Part shown: piece after piece, positions 17,368-26,485 of the stretch
Layout of the letters: each line of letters begins with the position of its first letter
Position numbering within the stretch: position 1 is the first letter of the stretch
Assembly: GCA_964448675.1 (NCBI GenBank)
Contig: CAYUZU010000010.1
Coordinates: 113,517 to 177,516 of the forward strand
Reading direction: 5' to 3'
From: CAYUZU01 sp964448675
Lineage (GTDB): Bacteria > Planctomycetota > Phycisphaerae > UBA1845 > Fen-1342
DNA length: 64,000 nt
Made by a program: the position numbers and the translations under genes
The notes under the pieces: model-generated
Told to the model about the DNA's origin: nothing
Databases searched by the model: none
What the model saw: only the letters and a program-made list of their open reading frames with translations

Positions 17368-18051
17368 ATGCCCCGCATCGTGATCATCGAAGACGAACCG
17401 GATCTCGCTCTCGGCCTGCGCGACAACCTCGAGTTCGAGAATCATACCGTCGCCCACGCGCCCACCGGCGAAGAGGGATTCCGCCTCGCCACCGCCGAAC
17501 CCACCGACCTCGTCCTGCTCGACATCGGCCTGCCCGACGTCGACGGGTTCGAAATCTGCCGGCGACTGCGGGCGGCCGGCCACACGATGCCGATCATCAT
17601 GCTTACCGCTCGCGGGCAGGAAATCGATAAGGTCCGCGGCCTGGAGCTCGGCGCCGACGATTACGTCACCAAGCCCTTCAGCCTGCGCGAGTTGCTTGCC
17701 CGGGTCCACGCCGCCCTGCGCCGGGCCGAGCAGGTACCCGCCACCGGCCACCAGGAGTTTCGCGTGGGCTCGCGCACGGTCGACCTCACCCGGCAGCAGA
17801 TTCGCACGCCCGACGGCGAGCTCCCGCTCGGATACTACGAGGCCGAGATTCTCCGCCTGCTGCACGACAATGCCGGGGAGGCCGTCTCCCGCTCGCTGCT
17901 GCTCAAGCGGATCTGGGGCGTGGACAGCGGACCGGCCGACCGCACGGTCGACAACCACATTGTGAGCCTCCGCCGCAAGCTCGAGGACGACCCCAAGAAC
18001 CCGCAGCACATCCTGACGGCCCACGCGGTCGGCTACAAGCTCGTCCTCTAA
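17368..18051 (+). CDS. OmpR/PhoB-family two-component response regulator
   Basis: 227 residues, start one base after the lptG stop. Residues 1-115 form a receiver domain with the acidic pair E8/D9, phospho-acceptor D52 in LVLLDIGLPD, T80 and K102 in TKPF. Residues about 128-227 form a winged-helix DNA-binding domain (SRSLLLKRIWG; DRTVDNHIVSLRRKLED; HAVGYKLVL). No histidine kinase lies next to it. Coupling to lptFG suggests envelope or lipopolysaccharide stress as its theme, but the signal is unknown. A weak inverted repeat (ACCGGG/CCCGGT, 18056-18077) follows the stop. Confidence 0.9.
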   Translation: MPRIVIIEDEPDLALGLRDNLEFENHTVAHAPTGEEGFRLATAEPTDLVLLDIGLPDVDGFEICRRLRAAGHTMPIIMLTARGQEIDKVRGLELGADDYVTKPFSLRELLARVHAALRRAEQVPATGHQEFRVGSRTVDLTRQQIRTPDGELPLGYYEAEILRLLHDNAGEAVSRSLLLKRIWGVDSGPADRTVDNHIVSLRRKLEDDPKNPQHILTAHAVGYKLVL

Positions 18052-18321
18052 GGCGACCGGGCGAGTACGCCCCCGGTGGCCCTTCCGCCGCAGTGAAATC
18101 GCAACGCAACAGTTGCCCGGCCAGCCGGGTCGAGCGGTCTTGGAATGAGATATTATGGGACACGCAAGATTCTGGGGACCTTTCTCGAAGATTATCTCCG
18201 GTCGCTGCTTTCTCGTAACTGCAGCGCTCGCCGCAACTAAGCGGACCCGTTCCCGGTCGCGGGCACGCCGCGCGCGAAGCCAAATCGGGACCATAAGTGG
18301 ACTGTCTTTTTGCAGGGCCCA

Positions 18322-18439
18322 TATACTGCTACAGAGTCCGACTCCGAGGCATCTCTTATAGGGAGCCAAGAGGTGACACGGAGCGTGGACAGGCAACAAA
18401 AGGTGAGGGTCGGCCGACGGGTCGACCCTCTCTTTTTTT
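18322..18439 (+). ncRNA. Candidate small RNA with its own promoter and terminator
   Basis: TATACT at 18322-18327 with TGGACT 18 bp upstream (18298-18303) is a fair sigma-70 promoter. An RNA from about 18333 would run about 107 bases to the strong terminator at 18405-18439. There is no open frame of note inside it. I cannot assign a known RNA family; 6S, tmRNA, RNase P and SRP signatures were looked for and not found. Confidence 0.35.
18405..18439 (+). terminator. Intrinsic terminator
   Basis: GAGGGTCG (18405-18412) pairs with CGACCCTC (18423-18430), followed by TCTTTTTTT. It lies over 350 bases beyond the response regulator, so it more likely ends a separate RNA. Confidence 0.85.
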
Positions 18440-18651
18440 CCACACCTGCTGCAAATGATCTCCCGCTGATCACTGCCCTTTGCCGCCGGCGCCGGACCCG
18501 CGGCCCGGCGAAAGACTGCCCGGCCGCACGGTCCCCAGCTCGGGGGAAAAACCACCGCCGGGCCTCAGAAACCGCGATTCTCGTGGGAATGCGTCGCGTG
18601 CGCCAAGATCGTCATATTTTTTCGGCACCGAAACTGGACTTCGGCTCGAAA

Positions 18652-18791
18652 GGGGGCCTAGTACTTAATACCTCCTCCTCCTGAAGGGGGTCGCAAAAGG
18701 CCCCCGACTGAGGGCAGCACAATGCCCTCCCTTAGTTAAACTCCTCCTCCTCCTGAAAAAGGAGGTCCGCTGATCACGGGCCTCCTTTTTT
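18652..18791 (+). ncRNA. Structured RNA element with twin CCTCC tracts and alternative stems
   Basis: The 15-mer CCTCCTCCTCCTGAA occurs at 18671-18685 and again at 18743-18757, each followed at once by a hairpin. GGCCCCC (18699-18705) can pair either with the GGGGGCC at 18652-18658 or locally with GGGGG (18686-18690), so two folds exclude each other. Similarly the second CCTCC tract can pair with GGAGG (18761-18765), which is the 5' arm of the terminator. A further hairpin GAGGGCA/TGCCCTC lies at about 18710-18729. No gene follows on this strand, so an RNA product is likelier than an attenuator. Confidence 0.4.
18756..18791. terminator. Strong bidirectional terminator
   Basis: AAAAAGGAGGTCCG pairs with CGGGCCTCCTTTTT over 14 bp (one G-U) around CTGATCA. 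The T-tract on the plus strand and the A-tract on the other arm make it usable in both directions. Confidence 0.85.
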
Positions 18792-19121
18792 GCTGCGCGC
18801 CCGATTGTCACGTGCCGCCGCGGCGTGCGCGACAAGGCCAGGCCGCCGTACGCAGCGCGGCGTACCCCGCGGTCCCGGAGATTGTGGGTCGCCAGATATC
18901 GGAACTGGAGCGGAAAAAACGCGCGACGTATAGCCGAAAATAAGGCCCCTGCTGGAAATGTGCCCAAACGATGACCTAAGAACCAATGAGTGCGAACTCG
19001 TGCGTTGCGCACGAACAGCACCGCCAGTGGAGTTGGTCTCCAAAAAAGAAGGCGAGGATCGACCCTGAGGTGACCCTCACCTTCGACGCACCACCTGGCT
19101 CCCCAAGCGGTGGTGTAAGGC

Positions 19122-19170
19122 GCGGCGGACGGGCGCCTGTCGACCGGGTTGCCCGCCGCCGACGCTTTTT
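19122..19170 (+). terminator. Candidate intrinsic terminator
   Basis: GCGGCGGACGGGC (19122-19134) pairs, with a small bulge, with GCCCGCCGCC (19151-19160), followed by GACGCTTTTT. It would end a third plus-strand transcript in this interval. Confidence 0.55.
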
Positions 19171-19487
19171 CACTGCATTCGCGTTTCGGGGTGCTTCGCC
19201 CTACCTACCGTGCGCATTCCTTCCGCAAACCCCTAAAGCGCTCACGCGGCGATTTTATCGCCTTGCGCCGTGGATTACAACGGTTCCCGGACCATAATTC
19301 CCTGTCAGTTCAGGCCCCCTGCGCCCTAACTCCTGTGAAACATGCAGGTTGGATGTGCCTGGTTTATCGGCGCGGCCCCCGCAGAACCAAGCGGACATTT
19401 GGGTTTTCTCATGACACCGGCACGCCCGCCAGGAAACCGCTCCGACTTGTCCTGCGCGGCGGTGTCCGCACCGCCTCCCGATGCATG

Positions 19488-20486
19488 TCACGGCACCTGC
19501 ACGTGATCCAGCACGTAGCGCACGACGTCCTCACTCGTTTTCTCTTCGGCCTCCGCTTCGTAGCTCACGATGACGCGGTGCCGCATGACGTCCGGCGCGA
19601 TGTCCTTGACGTCCTGCGGGGTGACGTAGCCGCGCCCGGCCAGGAATGCCATCGCCTTGGCCCCGCGCGCGAGGTAGATCGTCGCCCGCGGCGACGCGCC
19701 GTACTCGATCCACTCCGCGATTGCGAGCCCGAAGTCCGCCGGCGTGCGCGTGGCGTGCACGAGCGCGACGATGTAGTCGCGCACCTTCTCGTCCATGTAG
19801 ATGTCGTCGAGCACCGCCCGCGCGGCGAGCACCTGGGCCGGATCCAGCACCGCGCCCACGCTCGGCAGCGTGCGCTGCAAACCGACGCGATCGAGAATCT
19901 GCCGCTCTTCGGCGGCCGAGGGATACTCCACGAGCAGCTTGAGCATGAAGCGGTCGACCTGGGCCTCGGGCAGGGGATAGGTGCCTTCCTGCTCGATCGG
20001 GTTCTGCGTCGCCAGCACCAGGAACGGGGCCGGCACGGCGTGCGTTTCGGTGCCGATGGTCACGTGGCGTTCCTGCATGACCTCGAGCAGGGCGCTTTGC
20101 ACCTTGGCCGGGGCGCGGTTGACCTCGTCGGCGAGAATGATGTTCGCGAAGACCGGTCCCTTCTTCAGCTCGAACGTGCCGTCCTGCGCCCGGAAGACCA
20201 TCGTGCCGAGGATGTCCGCCGGCAGCAGGTCGGGCGTGAACTGGATCCGCTTGAAGGAGGTATGGATCGCACGGGCCAGGCACGCGACGGCGGTCGTCTT
20301 GGCGAGCCCGGGTACGCCCTCCAGCAGGATATGCCCATCGGCCAGCAGCCCCACCAGCATCTTGCGCAGGAGGTTGTCCTGGCCGACGATCACACGCCGG
20401 ATTTCGGTCAGCAGCCGGTCAAAGTGCTCGTGATGCTGGCGGACCAGCTCGCCTATCTGTTGCACGTCGGAATGCGATACGGCCAT
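19488..20486 (-). CDS. MoxR-family AAA+ ATPase
   Basis: 332 residues from ATG 20486, which gives the normal family length; an upstream in-frame start adds unrelated sequence. Walker A is GVPGLAKTT near residue 57, Walker B is ADEVNRAP near 118, sensor 1 is ATQNPIEQEGTYPLPEAQ, the hallmark of MoxR proteins, and the C-terminal lid follows. MoxR ATPases act as chaperones that load cofactors or remodel partners, generally with a von Willebrand A protein encoded nearby. Here the only such neighbour is YeaH/YhbH, 190 bases upstream on the same strand; no DUF58 gene is present. Confidence 0.9.
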   Translation of the reverse strand: MAVSHSDVQQIGELVRQHHEHFDRLLTEIRRVIVGQDNLLRKMLVGLLADGHILLEGVPGLAKTTAVACLARAIHTSFKRIQFTPDLLPADILGTMVFRAQDGTFELKKGPVFANIILADEVNRAPAKVQSALLEVMQERHVTIGTETHAVPAPFLVLATQNPIEQEGTYPLPEAQVDRFMLKLLVEYPSAAEERQILDRVGLQRTLPSVGAVLDPAQVLAARAVLDDIYMDEKVRDYIVALVHATRTPADFGLAIAEWIEYGASPRATIYLARGAKAMAFLAGRGYVTPQDVKDIAPDVMRHRVIVSYEAEAEEKTSEDVVRYVLDHVQVP

Positions 20487-20675
20487 CGGTGTCGGTCTCC
20501 GTTCAATCGGCGGTCCCCGTGGCCATGAAGCTACCCGAACCGCGGTCAAAATCAAACCAATGGGGGGGCAAGGTGATAGGTGGGGCAGGGGCGCACGGCG
20601 ACGCTGCGTTTGCGGCGTACGCGGCTCGGGCTGCCGGGGAGGGTGTTTCGACCTGGCCGATCGAGCCGGGCCCGC

Positions 20676-21776
20676 TCACCGCCCCTGGGTGAAGAACTCC
20701 TTGATGGAGTCGTAGATGTCGTCCTTGGTGTTCACCCGGGTGGTGACCATGTTCTCCTGCTCGCTCAGGTGCTCGCGGAGGACGTTGATGAAGTGCCCGC
20801 TGCCATAGGCGCTGGCCACCTGGCAGTAGCCGAACTCGTTGGCCTGCGGCAGGAGGTTCTCACGCAGAATCTGACAGCACTCGCGCGAGTCCGCCTCCGA
20901 CGAGTTGTCGCCGTCGGAGAAGTGAAACAGGTAGATATTCCATTCCTCGGGGGCGTAGTGCTCATCGAGCAGCTCGCGGCAGCACTTGAACGCGCTGGAA
21001 ATCTTCGTGCCGCCGTCCTCGCGCAGGTGGAAGAATGTCTCGCGATCGACTTCCTTGGCGTGAACGTCATGCACGATGTAGCGGCTTTCGATGCCTTCGT
21101 AGTTCCGCCGCAGCCACGCGTCGATCCAGAACGCCTCGAGCCGGACCAGCTCCTTCTGCTCGTGGCCCATCGATCCGGAGACGTCCATCATGTAGACGAT
21201 GACGGCGTTGGATTGCGGTCTTTTGACCGGCTTCCAACTGCGGTACAGCTTGTCGGAGCGCTCGAAAATGATGTGCGGGTTGTTCGGGTCGTACACGCCG
21301 GACATGATCAGCCGGCGCAGCGCGCGGCGGAACGTTCGCTTGAAGTGCCGCAGCGACTCGGGGCCGGTCTGGCGGATGCTGCTGTAGCGGTCCTTGACGG
21401 CGGTGATGTTGTGGTGGCCCTTGGGCTCGATGCGCGGGAGCTGGAGCTCCTCGCCGAGGATGTCGGCGAGCTCCTCCAACGAGACGTCGACCTCGAGGAT
21501 GTGCCGGCCGGGATCGGTGCCGCCGGGGCCGATGCCCTCGCCTTCGCCGTCGACGGTCTGGCCGGGCTGGCCTTCGCCCTGGCCGACGCCCTGGTCGTTG
21601 TTGTCGCCGTAACGGAAGTGGGGGAGATCGACACCGGGGACGGGAATGCTGACGAGGTGCTTGCCCTCTTTGCCGATCAGCTCGCCGCGCGTGAGGAAGC
21701 GGCGCAGGTCCTTGCGGATCTTGCCCTTCACGATCTGGCGAAAGCGCTGATGGTCTTTTTCGATCTTCAGAATCAT
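20676..21776 (-). CDS. yeaH: YeaH/YhbH family (DUF444) protein with von Willebrand A fold
   Basis: 366 residues. The family start DHQRFRQIVKGKIRKDLRRF is clear, followed by an acidic Gly/Gln-rich segment (about 58-90). A metal-binding MIDAS-like DVSGSMG lies near residue 199, and further family blocks are HFSDGDNSSEADS and YCQVASAYGSGHF. CGGAG precedes the ATG. YeaH and the kinase PrkA (YeaG) are encoded together in many bacteria and are tied to stationary phase, nitrogen or stress responses, but the biochemical role of YeaH is unknown. It lies 142 bases after prkA in the same direction. The usual third member, SpoVR/YcgB, is not in this window. Confidence 0.9.
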   Translation of the reverse strand: MILKIEKDHQRFRQIVKGKIRKDLRRFLTRGELIGKEGKHLVSIPVPGVDLPHFRYGDNNDQGVGQGEGQPGQTVDGEGEGIGPGGTDPGRHILEVDVSLEELADILGEELQLPRIEPKGHHNITAVKDRYSSIRQTGPESLRHFKRTFRRALRRLIMSGVYDPNNPHIIFERSDKLYRSWKPVKRPQSNAVIVYMMDVSGSMGHEQKELVRLEAFWIDAWLRRNYEGIESRYIVHDVHAKEVDRETFFHLREDGGTKISSAFKCCRELLDEHYAPEEWNIYLFHFSDGDNSSEADSRECCQILRENLLPQANEFGYCQVASAYGSGHFINVLREHLSEQENMVTTRVNTKDDIYDSIKEFFTQGR

Positions 21777-21918
21777 CCGTTACAGCTCCGACGACCGCGA
21801 AGGCGCCGCGCGGCCGGCGTTCAGTGCTCTTGGTCGGGGCCGGTCGCGCGCGGCCCACGGCCGCGGCTCAGGCCGCGTGGTCGCGGTGGCGACCGGGGCA
21901 CGATCGGCCACGACGGGC

Positions 21919-23979
<2,061 letters not shown>

Positions 23980-24093
23980 TGGTTTTCTCCATGCCGGCTC
24001 CGGGGCCCTTCCCGACCCCACAAACCGAGCCAAACAGGCCGCCCTGGGACGCCTTCGCCGGGCCGGCGAAAAATGCGCGTCCAGTCTGCTCTA

Positions 24094-24122
24094 ATGCTAG
24101 GTACGCCCCAAACCGCCTTCAA
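24094..24122 (-). promoter_or_regulatory. Possible sigma-70 promoter for prkA
   Basis: On the minus strand TTGAAG (24122-24117), a 17-bp spacer and TAGCAT (24099-24094) match four of six positions each. The leader to the prkA start would be about 105 bases. Confidence 0.4.
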
Positions 24123-24176
24123 CACGGTTACGGAACGCGACAGTCTTAAACATTATCGACCGTTCCGCCGCGAGCC

Positions 24177-24632
24177 TTAGGGGACATGTGGTTCCGCGGC
24201 GGGCGCCGGCTGGGTGGCGGTCCCGACCCGCGCGTGGCCACATTGCGGACAGGTCGGCTCCGCGCCGCCGCCCTTCGGCAGGAACTGATGCCCGCAGTTG
24301 CGACATTCCCACAGTTTGTAACAGGCGCGCTCGCCGCACGACGGGCATACGAGCGGGAACGGTTCTGCGGGCGGTGCCTCGGTCACGCCGCGATAGCCGC
24401 ACTTGGCGCACGCCACCGCCACCTGGTGTGGCTCGGCATGCCTGGTGGGATCGGGCGGAAGCAGGGCGACATAGATCCACGCCGCCCCGACGATTAACAA
24501 CAGCCCGATCGCTCCGAGCAGGATCCGCCAGCGCCGCACGCGGCGCGCGTACGCACCGACCATGATCTCGCCCCGGCCCTGCAGGACCTTGCGATAGTCC
24601 GTCAGATTCCTTGCTCCGCCACGTTTGACCAT
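24177..24632 (-). CDS. Membrane-anchored protein with four CxxC zinc knuckles
   Basis: 151 residues from ATG 24632, preceded by AGGAAGGAA. One transmembrane helix (about residues 36-56, ILLGAIGLLLIVGAAWIYVAL) follows a basic segment, so the C-terminal half is outside the cytoplasm or, if inverted, inside it. The C-terminal part has CAKCGYRG, CPSCGE, CRNCGH and CPQCGH, two paired zinc ribbons. A similar single-helix plus rubredoxin-like layout is common among uncharacterised planctomycete proteins. It is divergent from ispF and separate from prkA. Confidence 0.7.
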   Translation of the reverse strand: MVKRGGARNLTDYRKVLQGRGEIMVGAYARRVRRWRILLGAIGLLLIVGAAWIYVALLPPDPTRHAEPHQVAVACAKCGYRGVTEAPPAEPFPLVCPSCGERACYKLWECRNCGHQFLPKGGGAEPTCPQCGHARVGTATQPAPAAEPHVP

Positions 24633-24660
24633 GCGGTCGCGGGTTCCTTCCTGCAACGTG

Positions 24661-24666
24661 ATTATA
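24661..24666 (-). promoter_or_regulatory. Possible -10 element for the zinc-ribbon gene
   Basis: A perfect TATAAT on the minus strand about 29 bases before the start codon. No good -35 is visible at 16-18 bp. Confidence 0.35.
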
Positions 24667-24764
24667 CGGCGGCGCGGTTCAGATGCCGTGGCCGGCCGCG
24701 GTCTTGCCCGCCAGCTCACGATCGCTAGCATGCGCTCACCGGCGGCGGCCGGCGAGAGGGCATT

Positions 24765-25250
24765 ATGGCGACACGCATCGGCATCGGCTATGACCTGCAT
24801 CGACTGGTGGCGGGGCGGGCGCTGATTCTTGGCGGCGTACGGATTCCGTATGAGCGCGGCCTCCTCGGCCACAGCGACGCGGACGTCGTGCTGCATGCCC
24901 TCTGCGACGCGCTGCTCGGGGCGGCAGGCTGGCCCGACATCGGCGAGCTCTACCCGGACAGCGATCCCCGGTGGCGCGGGGCGGACAGCCGCCGTTTCAT
25001 TGCCGAGACAATGACACGGTTGCGGGAGGGTGGCTATGCCGTCGCGAACGTGGACCTGATCGTCCACGCGCAACAGCCGAAACTGGGAGCCCACAAGGCA
25101 CAAATCCGCCAGACGATCGCGGAGCTGCTGGGCTTGCCCGGCGACGCGGTCGGCCTCAAGGCCACGACCAACGAGGGGCTGGACGCGATCGGACGTGGCG
25201 AGGCCATTGCGTGCTGGGCGGCTGTCCTGCTCGAGACGACCGGCGGCTGA
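24765..25250 (+). CDS. ispF: 2-C-methyl-D-erythritol 2,4-cyclodiphosphate synthase
   Basis: 161 residues, standard length. The N-terminus RIGIGYDLHRLVAGR supplies metal ligands D10 and H12, with the third, H44, in LLGHSDADVVLHALCDALLG. The C-terminal ATTNEGLDAIGRGEAIACWA block is diagnostic. The enzyme makes the cyclic diphosphate in the methylerythritol phosphate route to isoprenoids and works as a trimer. A possible promoter (TTGCCC, 16 bp, TAGCAT) lies at 24704-24731. The neighbours are not isoprenoid genes, so it is probably transcribed alone or with the next gene, 115 bases on. Confidence 0.95.
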   Translation: MATRIGIGYDLHRLVAGRALILGGVRIPYERGLLGHSDADVVLHALCDALLGAAGWPDIGELYPDSDPRWRGADSRRFIAETMTRLREGGYAVANVDLIVHAQQPKLGAHKAQIRQTIAELLGLPGDAVGLKATTNEGLDAIGRGEAIACWAAVLLETTGG

Positions 25251-25365
25251 CGCTCATGCGGATTCCGAAGTCCGACGTCGATAGACGCGCCGCACCGCGG
25301 GCGGTAGCATCTGCGACCAGCGTGGATCGTAGACGTAGACCCGTTTTGACGCATCGCCGGGATTC

Positions 25366-26481
25366 ATGACTGAACCGCTACTGGCATGGTCGGCGCTCGA
25401 ACTGCTCTCCCGCAACTGGGCGCTGGTGGTGATCGCCTCGACGATCCTGATCCTCATGGTCGTCCCGACGCTGATCATCATGAAGTACGTGCGCATCTCG
25501 CTGAATATCATGCGCACGACCCGGCCGCCGCTGTCTCGCGCCCCCCTGGACTACGAGCCACTGGCGGGTGAACCGGTTGGTTTCCCCGCCTTTGACGGTC
25601 TGCCGCTGAACGGGATGCTGATTCGCGGTGTGCCCGGCGTGCCGCGGCGCGGCTTGGTCGTTTTCGCGCACGAGTTCTGCTCGGACATGCACTCGTGTGG
25701 CCGCTACTGTCGCCCGCTGCGTGACGCCGGCTACGACATCCTTACGTTCGACTTCCGCGGTCACGGCCAGTCGCCGTGCGACCCCGACTACACGCCGCGG
25801 CAGTGGGTGACCGACCGCGATCTCGACGACATGCGCGGGGCCGCCGCCTTCGCTGCGACCTGGCTGCGCGAGAATGACCTGCCGCCGGAGTTTGGCGTTT
25901 TCGGCATCTCGCGCGGGGCGTGTGCGGCGTTCCTGGTGGCGCGCGAGAATCCGGCCATCCGGGCGATCGTGGCGGATGGGGCCTTTAGCACCGACACGAC
26001 CATCGAGTACTTCATGAAACGCTGGGCGTACATCTTCGCCAGCGTGCGCTTCGTCTACGAGAACCACCCACCCGTTTTCTGGCGGTTCCTGCGCTGGTCG
26101 ATGTTCCATTTTGCCCGGCGCGAGTTCAAGACATCGCTCCCATCGGTCCGCAAGGCCATCCAGCGCATGACGCCCCGTCCGATCCTCTTCATCCACGGCG
26201 AGAAGGATTCGTACCTGCCGATGGAGCAGAGCCTGGGGCTGTATGCGCTCGCACCGCAGCCCAAGCACCTGTGGATCGCCCCCGGCGCCCGCCACAACCA
26301 GGCCGTGATTCGCCATCCCGAAGACTACGCGCGCCTGACGCTGTCTTTCCTGAACCTGCACCTTGCCGGGGAGGCGGTTGCCGTACCGGTGGCTGACCCC
26401 GCGTTGAAGCCGGCCGAAGCCCCGGCCACGTCGGCGTCCGCGCCGGTTGCCGTCGTTCTGGACAGGTCTGCCGGGGGCTGA
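25366..26481 (+). CDS. Membrane-anchored alpha/beta hydrolase
   Basis: 371 residues. A transmembrane helix at about 21-43 (LVVIASTILILMVVPTLIIMK) precedes an alpha/beta-hydrolase domain. The core blocks are GLVVFAHEFCSDMHS (oxyanion region), TFDFRGHGQS, and the nucleophile elbow GISRGA with S182. The acid and base residues probably lie in FIHGEKDSYLP and PGARHNQA near 277-305. The C-terminal 30 residues are Ala/Pro-rich linker. The substrate cannot be read from the sequence. Its stop is five bases before the likely GTG of the GH3-family gene, so the two are probably an operon and might act on the same acyl substrate (inference). Confidence 0.8.
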   Translation: MTEPLLAWSALELLSRNWALVVIASTILILMVVPTLIIMKYVRISLNIMRTTRPPLSRAPLDYEPLAGEPVGFPAFDGLPLNGMLIRGVPGVPRRGLVVFAHEFCSDMHSCGRYCRPLRDAGYDILTFDFRGHGQSPCDPDYTPRQWVTDRDLDDMRGAAAFAATWLRENDLPPEFGVFGISRGACAAFLVARENPAIRAIVADGAFSTDTTIEYFMKRWAYIFASVRFVYENHPPVFWRFLRWSMFHFARREFKTSLPSVRKAIQRMTPRPILFIHGEKDSYLPMEQSLGLYALAPQPKHLWIAPGARHNQAVIRHPEDYARLTLSFLNLHLAGEAVAVPVADPALKPAEAPATSASAPVAVVLDRSAGG

Positions 26482-26485
26482 CGCC

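Larger units (their letters stand above)
18052..19487. other. 1.4-kb gene-free interval with terminators and repeats
   Basis: No open frame here has a plausible protein, ribosome-binding site or codon pattern. What is present on the plus strand: a terminator at 18405-18439, a structured CCTCC-rich element ending in a terminator at 18756-18791, a small hairpin TCGTGCG/CGCACGA near 18998-19014, and a further terminator candidate at 19122-19170. Base composition is visibly less GC-rich than in the flanking genes in places (18150-18380, 18900-19030). The last 300 bases before the MoxR stop show nothing I can name. Confidence 0.6.

Noticed and set aside
18357..18365. TATAGGGAG, identical to the core of a T7-type phage promoter
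   Set aside because: Only these nine bases match; the upstream part of the phage consensus is absent and no phage genes are present.
18052..19487. Known structured RNAs (tmRNA, RNase P, SRP, 6S, GEMM riboswitch)
   Set aside because: Their characteristic conserved strings were sought by eye and not found; a covariance search is still needed.
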